8,554 nt of DNA. Origin: Pseudopedobacter sp. (GTDB taxonomy: Bacteria; Bacteroidota; Bacteroidia; Sphingobacteriales; Sphingobacteriaceae). The translations under genes were made by a program, and so were the position numbers. Below, piece after piece: positions 1 through 3,938 of the stretch. The DNA lies in the NCBI GenBank assembly GCA_014378285.1, contig JACMNZ010000309.1, positions 1 to 8,554 of the forward strand, written 5' to 3'. Within the stretch, counting starts at the first letter, position 1, and each line of letters begins with the position of its first letter. The notes under the pieces are model-generated. The model was not told where the DNA came from, searched no databases, and saw nothing but the letters and a program-made list of their open reading frames with translations.

Positions 1-264
1 GATATTGGTGAAGCTTCTATTTACTTTGATGATAATAGAAAGATATGCTCTGTTTATTTTTATGATGGAGAATCTAATGAAATTGAATTTTTGCTAAATC
101 TCAAAAAGATTGCATTTAATTTTGATCTTACAGAACAAGACCTAGAGATTGCTTACGAAAAATACGATTTATTACTTAATGAATTAGAGGCTGATCAATT
201 CAAGGTTGACCATTACGAAGAGCAGGCTTATGAAGCTGAAAACGAAGGGAACGATCATGAGTAA
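1..264 (+). CDS. Unrecognised acidic protein, 5' end outside window
   Basis: An open frame enters from the left edge and ends at TAA 262-264, giving the last 87 residues of a longer protein. The visible part mixes beta-like stretches (ICSVYFYDG near residues 15-23) with a helical, strongly acidic C-terminus (residues 49-87, many Glu and Asp). I do not recognise the family. The reading frame overlaps the next gene by 8 nt (ATGAGTAA), which implies translational coupling and supports it being a real expressed gene. Function is unknown; an acidic small early phage protein is all that can be inferred. Confidence 0.75.
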   Translation, partial: DIGEASIYFDDNRKICSVYFYDGESNEIEFLLNLKKIAFNFDLTEQDLEIAYEKYDLLLNELEADQFKVDHYEEQAYEAENEGNDHE

Positions 265-433
265 TAAATTAGAAAGGTGGCTATCTCAAATTGACGATAA
301 CGGAATTGAAAGTATTGCTTCTCTTATTGAAAAGGAATTATGGTGCGGTTCAGAATACCATATTTCTGCAGAACAACGAGACGAAACACAAAGGGAAATT
401 TATAACGAACTTTTAAAAATTAAAGAAGGATGA
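257..433 (+). CDS. Small hypothetical early phage protein (58 aa)
   Basis: The ATG at 257 starts a 58-residue protein beginning MSNKLERWL. The frame is open further upstream from a TTG at 206, but that start would overlap the previous gene by 59 nt and add 17 residues of low-quality sequence. The ATG inside the ATGAGTAA overlap, with the purine-rich GAAGGGAA 6-7 nt upstream, is the better choice. The product looks helical and charged (Glu/Lys-rich C-terminus), with no membrane segment and no recognisable catalytic motif. It ends in an ATGA-type overlap with the next gene. I do not recognise the family. Confidence 0.65.
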   Translation: MSNKLERWLSQIDDNGIESIASLIEKELWCGSEYHISAEQRDETQREIYNELLKIKEG

Positions 434-714
434 AAGAATTTAAAGGAACAAAAGGAGAGTGGAAATTTATAACATTAGAATACAATGATTCTTTATTTTT
501 AGAAGTAGATGAAAAATGTATTGGCACTATTTGGTCAAATACTGAACAATTATCCAACGCTCAACTAATCAAATCATCTCCAAAATTATTAGAAAGCCTA
601 ATAAGATGCGTAGATAGATTGGAAGAAAATGGACTAGGAAATATATCCGCTGTTATTAGAGCTAAGCAAGCAATTTCAGAAGCATTAGTAAATAAGGAGG
701 TATCAAATGTCTAA
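430..714 (+). CDS. Conserved phage hypothetical protein with 'NAQLIKSSPKLLESL' motif
   Basis: A 94-residue protein starting in an ATGA overlap with the previous stop. The N-terminal half (residues 1-40) resembles short beta-hairpin proteins that open with a GEWK-type motif. Residues 43-58 (NAQLIKSSPKLLESLI) match a motif common in small phage proteins, usually seen as NAKLIAAAPELLEAL, followed by a helix that ends in an AI.EAL pattern. This is a familiar accessory phage layout in both Bacteroidota and Proteobacteria phages, but its function is not established. The motif match is from memory of the family, not from a search. The gene overlaps the next one by 8 nt. Confidence 0.75.
   Translation: MKEFKGTKGEWKFITLEYNDSLFLEVDEKCIGTIWSNTEQLSNAQLIKSSPKLLESLIRCVDRLEENGLGNISAVIRAKQAISEALVNKEVSNV
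693..700 (+). promoter_or_regulatory. Strong Shine-Dalgarno site (TAAGGAGG)
   Basis: TAAGGAGG ends 6 nt before the ATG at 707, an almost full anti-16S complement at ideal spacing. It sits inside the end of the preceding gene. No other start in the window has a comparable site, since the rest have A/T-rich leaders, so this one fixes the 707 start and may make that gene unusually well translated. Confidence 0.7.
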
Positions 715-961
715 GCCAAATCAATATGGATATTCATCACAAATGAATCCTAAATTAAAATCAATTGTTTTGAATTACAGCCCGACCGATAAAAGCGAAA
801 TAACTGCTTTAAGGAATAAAAAGTCATTATGGCATTTGAACTCTATACAAAAAGTTGAACTACGCAACGTGTCGGACCCGCTAAGCGACAAAGAACAGAT
901 CAACGTCTGTTTAGTCATCATTACAGTAATTGTTTTATTATGGACCTTATTTAATGTTTAA
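707..961 (+). CDS. Small tail-anchored membrane protein, unknown function
   Basis: An 84-residue protein whose start is fixed by the TAAGGAGG site upstream. Residues 1-65 are polar and charged. Residues 66-83 (NVCLVIITVIVLLWTLF) are a clear hydrophobic membrane segment at the very C-terminus, so the likely topology is a cytoplasmic domain held by a C-terminal anchor. The stretch at about 845-905 is visibly richer in G+C than its surroundings. The gene overlaps the next one by 8 nt (ATGTTTAA), and the next gene also encodes one membrane segment, so the two may form a membrane pair. Family not recognised. A holin or spanin role is possible, but nothing in the sequence specifically supports it. 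Confidence 0.65.
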   Translation: MSKPNQYGYSSQMNPKLKSIVLNYSPTDKSEITALRNKKSLWHLNSIQKVELRNVSDPLSDKEQINVCLVIITVIVLLWTLFNV

Positions 962-1118
962 AATTATGATGCACTTCAACGAAGATGATGAAGATGACTT
1001 TCAAGGTAAAAGTCAGAAACAACTTAGAGATACTTATCGCATGGCATTTTATGCTTTTCTTGCGTTTGCAGTAATGATACTATTTGCTTATGTATCTTCA
1101 TTGTTACAATCAAGTTAA
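954..1118 (+). CDS. Small single-span membrane protein (54 aa)
   Basis: The ATG at 954 lies in the ATGTTTAA overlap with the previous stop. A TTG at 930 is in frame but would create a 32-nt overlap and is less likely. Two further ATGs at 966 and 969 are possible starts. The protein has a very acidic N-terminal patch (EDDEDD at residues 10-15), a basic/polar linker, and one hydrophobic segment at residues 30-50 (AFYAFLAFAVMILFAYV). It is the last gene of the tightly overlapping block and is followed by a 46-nt gap. Family not recognised. Confidence 0.55.
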   Translation: MFKIMMHFNEDDEDDFQGKSQKQLRDTYRMAFYAFLAFAVMILFAYVSSLLQSS

Positions 1119-1164
1119 AAGCATTTTTGTAAATTAGTATAAACAAAAAAAGAGAAACTTTATT
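1119..1164 (+). promoter_or_regulatory. A/T-rich gap with weak Bacteroidota-like -7 element
   Basis: This gap separates the overlapping small-gene block from the recombination cassette. TTTTTGTAAATTAG at 1124-1137 contains TAAATTAG (1130-1137), one mismatch from the Bacteroidota -7 consensus TAnnTTTG. No TTTG lies at the expected distance for the -33 element; the nearest TTG is at 1101. The sequence before the ATG at 1165 is A-rich without a Shine-Dalgarno site. A promoter here is plausible from gene layout but only weakly supported by sequence. Confidence 0.25.
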
Positions 1165-1650
1165 ATGGAAAAGACACATTTTAAAAAATTAAGAAATCCT
1201 AATTATATTGGATCTTATGAGTTAATGACTGGATGCGATCCTGTTGAATTAACAGTAGTTATTGAAAAGGCTATTAAAGAGTTAGTTCAAAATGGAGATA
1301 AAAAAGAGGAAGCCATGGTTGTTTATCTTAAAGATCAAAAACCTATGATTGTAAACAGTACAAATGCTAAATCAATAGCATCTTCTGTTGGTAGTCCATA
1401 TATTGAAGACTGGGCTGGTAAAAAAATAATTCTTTACGTTGCTAAAATAAAAGCATTTGGAGAACAGGTTGATGCTTTAAGAGTGAGAAAGGAATCGTTT
1501 AAAATGCCAGAATTAAATAGTAAGCATATAAAATGGAATGATGCAATAACAGCATTAAAAGCTGGTAACACTACTATCGAAAAGATTAAAATATCTTACA
1601 CATTATCAACAGATACTGAAAAATTACTTATCGATGCAATTAAAAAATAA
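1165..1650 (+). CDS. Conserved phage protein of unknown function; candidate recombination/ssDNA-binding partner
   Basis: A 161-residue protein with no assigned function that I can name. It has the pattern of a family frequent in gut and Bacteroidota phages: an opening HFKKLRNPNYIGSYEL (residues 5-20), a KPMIVNSTNAKSI stretch (about 59-71), then SPYIEDWAGKKIILYV and KAFGEQVDALRVR (about 77-107). The alternating hydrophobic pattern from about 50 to 107 suggests a small beta-barrel such as an OB fold, which is inference. Residues 122-160 look like a short helical C-terminal module (KWNDAITALKAG, then ISYTLS). It overlaps the YqaJ-type exonuclease gene by 17 nt and is followed by a DUF3127 gene. 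Its position is where other phages carry the single-strand annealing protein that works with such an exonuclease. Confidence 0.85.
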   Translation: MEKTHFKKLRNPNYIGSYELMTGCDPVELTVVIEKAIKELVQNGDKKEEAMVVYLKDQKPMIVNSTNAKSIASSVGSPYIEDWAGKKIILYVAKIKAFGEQVDALRVRKESFKMPELNSKHIKWNDAITALKAGNTTIEKIKISYTLSTDTEKLLIDAIKK

Positions 1651-2317
1651 ATTTAAAATACGTTGCTCCGCTATTGGTCAAATAATGACTAACCCTAAAA
1701 ACAAATCTGATCAATTTTCTAAAACATGTTTAAACTACGTTCACTCATGGATAAAGGAACAGCCAGAGTTTTATAATAGACGTTACGAATTCAAGTCTAA
1801 ATATACAGATAAAGGTAATTCATGTGAAAATGAATCCATTGAATTTGCATCTAGATTTTATGAATGGGGGATGGTTGAAAAAAACATTCAATGGAAATCA
1901 AATGAATATTTTACTGGAGAATGTGATATTGAGTTAAAAGATTCTATTGAAGATATTAAAAACTCATGGTCACAAAAAACATTTCCTTTATTTGATACAG
2001 AAATACCTGTTGATGGCTATGGTTGGCAATTACAGGGTTATTGTGATTTATGGGATAAGCCTCAAGGTGGTTTGATTTATACACTTATGGACGCTCCAGA
2101 ATCTATAATTGATAAAGAATCTTATTATAAAGCTAAGGATTTAGGACTAGAAGAAACTCCTTTAGAATTATATGAAGAAGTTAAATCATACATGACTTAT
2201 TCAAATCTATCTGACGAATTAAGAATCAAAAGGTTCTTTGTAGATCGTGACCAAGTTTTGATTGAATCGGTATATCAAAGAGTTGAACAAATTAGAAATT
2301 ACATAAACAATTTATAA
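1634..2317 (+). CDS. YqaJ-like (lambda-exonuclease type) recombination nuclease
   Basis: A 227-residue PD-(D/E)XK nuclease of the YqaJ type. These degrade one strand of duplex DNA ends to make single-stranded tails for annealing. Visible motifs are IRCSAIGQIM (residues 9-18, the family's R-x-S-x-G opening), KGNSCENESIEF with Glu65 (60-71), a GECD segment with Asp98 (95-98), DIK at 107-109 as the (D/E)XK lysine site, and QLQGY at 132-136 as the Q-x-x-x-Y motif. The start at 1634 overlaps the previous gene by 17 nt; the next in-frame ATG would remove the conserved N-terminal motif, so the early start is needed. It is a little shorter than many YqaJ proteins but has all core motifs. Confidence 0.88.
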   Translation: MQLKNKFKIRCSAIGQIMTNPKNKSDQFSKTCLNYVHSWIKEQPEFYNRRYEFKSKYTDKGNSCENESIEFASRFYEWGMVEKNIQWKSNEYFTGECDIELKDSIEDIKNSWSQKTFPLFDTEIPVDGYGWQLQGYCDLWDKPQGGLIYTLMDAPESIIDKESYYKAKDLGLEETPLELYEEVKSYMTYSNLSDELRIKRFFVDRDQVLIESVYQRVEQIRNYINNL

Positions 2318-2319
2318 AA

Positions 2320-2646
2320 ATGGAAGCAATTAAAATACAAGGTAAAGTGATCAACTTAGGTAATACAATTGAAGTTGGCGAAAAGAAGTTTAAGAAGCGT
2401 GAAATCGTTATAATTCTAGATGCTGATAGTCAATATCCGCAAGAGATTGCATTGCAAGGGACAAGGGATTTATGCGATAAGATGGATGATTTAGTTATCG
2501 GAACTGAAGTATTATTTCACATTAATTTAAACGGTCGAAAATGGACTAATAAGGAAGGTATTTATCAATGGTTTAATTCGCTGCAAATATGGAAGTTTGA
2601 AGTTATTACAAGTGTGTCTTTTGTTGATAACGAACCTGCTTTTTAA
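2320..2646 (+). CDS. DUF3127 single-stranded DNA-binding-like protein
   Basis: A 108-residue protein matching the DUF3127 pattern: IQGKVINLG near the N-terminus, KKREIVIILDADSQYPQEIAL (about 25-45), an IGTEVLFHINLNGR strand pair (60-73) and the closing WFNSLQIWKFE (84-94). DUF3127 proteins are small OB-fold, SSB-like proteins best known from Bacteroidota. The last residues, VDNEPAF, resemble the acidic hydrophobic-ended tip that SSB proteins use to recruit partners. It begins 2 nt after the exonuclease stop and ends 2 nt before the MazG-like gene, so it belongs to the same transcript. The likely role is to coat the single strands made by the exonuclease or during replication. Confidence 0.85.
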   Translation: MEAIKIQGKVINLGNTIEVGEKKFKKREIVIILDADSQYPQEIALQGTRDLCDKMDDLVIGTEVLFHINLNGRKWTNKEGIYQWFNSLQIWKFEVITSVSFVDNEPAF

Positions 2647-2648
2647 CC

Positions 2649-2882
2649 ATGGCTAAAATAACAATAGAAATAGACCAACAAGATGCGCAGGCTATTGAGC
2701 GCATCTTGCATGAGTTAGCTCATGCCAGAACAAAGCATCCATTATTTCCGCGTATTCCTACAAGTCAATTATCAATACTAGCTGAGGAGTTTGGAGAGGT
2801 TGCTAAGGATATTAACGACGATAAAGATTATAGAACTGAGGTCGCTCAAGTTGCTGCGGTTTGTATTAGGATGCTTAGATAG
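2649..2882 (+). CDS. MazG-like nucleotide pyrophosphohydrolase-type protein
   Basis: A 77-residue all-alpha protein. Residues 16-31 (IERILHELAHARTKHP) and 44-50 (LAEEFGE) followed by TEVAQVAAVCIRM (63-75) match the short MazG-like proteins common in phages, where an EExxE motif (Glu46, Glu47, Glu50) and a second helix with Glu64 bind magnesium. The second metal motif is reduced to ExxQ rather than the usual ExxD, so activity is uncertain. Family members hydrolyse non-canonical or excess NTPs/dNTPs, and a role in adjusting nucleotide pools during infection is inferred. The gene contains two adjacent perfect hairpins at 2679-2725. Confidence 0.75.
   Translation: MAKITIEIDQQDAQAIERILHELAHARTKHPLFPRIPTSQLSILAEEFGEVAKDINDDKDYRTEVAQVAAVCIRMLR
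2679..2725 (+). repeat. Two adjacent perfect inverted repeats inside a coding region
   Basis: CAAGATGCGC (2679-2688) is followed after a 10-nt loop by its exact complement GCGCATCTTG (2699-2708). Immediately after, GCATGAG (2708-2714), loop TTAG, then CTCATGC (2719-2725) forms a second perfect 7-bp hairpin. Both lie in the coding region of the MazG-like gene, over residues that form helices, so the dyads may partly reflect codon choice. Both helices are perfect Watson-Crick and stacked end to end. They could be an mRNA structure, a transcription pause site or a protein-binding dyad. Confidence 0.6.
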
Positions 2883-2894
2883 ATAAAGATTATT

Positions 2895-3281
2895 ATGGAA
2901 AAATTAGAATTAAAAGAAATAGTTGGATATTTGCCTTATAAACTACAAATGACTAGAAATGGATTTGTAGGTGAATTGCTTTGTGTTTACACTGATAAAG
3001 TATTTAAAGTATCATGTTCAAATTGGCATGAAAGTTTAGAAGATGATAACTTTTATAAACCAATCCTACGCCCACTATCAGACCTTACAAAAGAAATTGA
3101 AGTAAATGGAGAGAGAAAGATTATATCAGATTATACTTTAGATAAAATGTCTTTTAACCTTGGAATAAATTATTTGAATACACTTTTTAAATATCATTTT
3201 GATGTGTATGGATTAATCAATAGAGGCTTAGCAATAGACATTAATACATTAGATAATGAAAACCAAACTCATACAAGCTGA
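2895..3281 (+). CDS. Conserved hypothetical protein of Bacteroidota phages
   Basis: A 128-residue protein starting 12 nt after the MazG-like stop, with an A/T-rich leader and no Shine-Dalgarno site. The opening LKEIVGYLPYKLQMTRN (6-22), KPILRPLSDLTKEI (55-68) and the C-terminal HFDVYGLINRGLAIDINTL (101-119) form a pattern I associate with uncharacterised proteins of Bacteroidota phages and prophages. No catalytic motif, signal peptide or membrane segment is visible. The predicted make-up is mixed alpha/beta. Function is not known. It overlaps the next gene by 26 nt. Confidence 0.8.
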   Translation: MEKLELKEIVGYLPYKLQMTRNGFVGELLCVYTDKVFKVSCSNWHESLEDDNFYKPILRPLSDLTKEIEVNGERKIISDYTLDKMSFNLGINYLNTLFKYHFDVYGLINRGLAIDINTLDNENQTHTS

Positions 3282-3675
3282 CTTAGCTAAATTTATGATG
3301 ATGTTTCCTATTGATTCAAGTATGCGAATGATTTGCGAGCGTGAAATAATGGAAATTGAAAAAAATAATACTTGTCATATATTCGATGAAAATCAAAAGT
3401 TTTTCTTTAGATCAAAATCGTTTACTAAGAAATTAGAAAATGAGCCAGAAATAAAACTATTGATTCAAGAAACTGGATTAAATCGACAAGTCATAAAGCG
3501 TAAAATAAGAAAAGGAACTTTAAAAACAAGTGCTTTAAAAGGTAAAAGATTTGCGCTTAATGGCTATGAATTTACATCTTTAAAAGAAGCTTGCAATTTT
3601 CTTAAAATTAAGCCAAGAACTTTAGAGATAGATATTATTTCTGAAAGGTTTAAGTATAAAGTTTATTTAATATGA
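3256..3675 (+). CDS. Putative DNA-binding protein with two helix-turn-helix-like stretches
   Basis: A 139-residue basic protein. Residues 68-90 (LLIQETGLNRQVIKRKIRKG) look like a helix-turn-helix. Residues 103-125 (GYEFTSLKEACNFLKIKPRTL) resemble the NUMOD1-type DNA-binding helix pair found at the C-termini of homing endonucleases and some phage regulators. No nuclease motif is visible in the N-terminal half, so a DNA-binding accessory or regulatory protein is the safest reading. The ATG at 3256 gives a 26-nt overlap with the upstream gene; ATGs at 3295-3303 (residues 14-16) are alternative starts. The gene ends in an ATGA overlap with the next. Confidence 0.65.
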   Translation: MKTKLIQADLAKFMMMFPIDSSMRMICEREIMEIEKNNTCHIFDENQKFFFRSKSFTKKLENEPEIKLLIQETGLNRQVIKRKIRKGTLKTSALKGKRFALNGYEFTSLKEACNFLKIKPRTLEIDIISERFKYKVYLI

Positions 3676-3866
3676 CCCTAACTCCAACAAAATCATACCG
3701 GTTGCAAATACTATCAGATTATATCATTGTAATAACTTTGTTACGTTTGCCAAATAAATCAAATACTAATTATCTTTGGGAAGATTCAGATGGCAAAACT
3801 TTTGGCAATAGACCGAAAGATGTTGACACCTGGATTAAAAGAAAACAGATAACCGCCATTATCTAA
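3672..3866 (+). CDS. Small hypothetical protein (64 aa)
   Basis: A 64-residue protein starting in an ATGA overlap with the preceding stop. The middle is hydrophobic (LQILSDYIIVITLLRL, residues 11-26) but broken by charged residues, more like a beta-sheet core than a membrane helix. The C-terminal part, YLWEDSDGKTFGNRPKDVDTW then IKRKQI, is polar and well structured in composition. No family is recognised. Its last codons contain ACCGCCAT (3852-3859), one strand of the downstream RNA element, so translation to the stop would melt part of that structure. The tidy overlap supports it as a gene. Confidence 0.55.
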   Translation: MTLTPTKSYRLQILSDYIIVITLLRLPNKSNTNYLWEDSDGKTFGNRPKDVDTWIKRKQITAII

Positions 3867-3932
3867 TTAAAAACTTAACAGCCTCTTTTGGCATTCGATG
3901 GCGGTCGAGTGTTGATCGAGGCTTTTTAATTA
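3852..3932 (+). promoter_or_regulatory. Structured RNA element (pseudoknot/attenuator-like) before helicase-methyltransferase
   Basis: The core is a long hairpin: AGCCTC (3880-3885) pairs with GAGGCT (3918-3923). After a 2x2 internal loop, 3888-3897 pairs with 3906-3915 (10 bp, four of them U-G), leaving an 8-nt loop ATGGCGGT (3898-3905). That loop is the exact complement of ACCGCCAT at 3852-3859, so a pseudoknot of 8 pairs can form. The base can extend by TAATTAAAAA (3864-3873) with TTTTTAATTA (3923-3932). GAGGC followed by five T also looks like an intrinsic terminator. It ends 6 nt before the ATG at 3939. The U-G pairs fit only + strand RNA. Terminator, attenuator or translational control are all possible; no known family recognised. 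Confidence 0.6.
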
Positions 3933-3938
3933 AATATT

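Noticed and set aside
206..256. Upstream TTG start for the second gene
   Set aside because: It would overlap the previous gene by 59 nt; the ATG at 257 with an 8-nt overlap and purine-rich leader fits the local pattern.
3742..3749. TACGTTTG, an exact match to the Bacteroidota -7 promoter motif TAnnTTTG
   Set aside because: It lies inside the small gene at 3672-3866 and has no TTTG at the expected upstream distance; a single 8-nt motif is expected by chance in AT-rich DNA.
3880..3923. tRNA or tRNA-like reading of the AGCCTC/GAGGCT element
   Set aside because: No T-arm (GGTTCGA-type) sequence, no D-arm and the wrong spacing for a cloverleaf.
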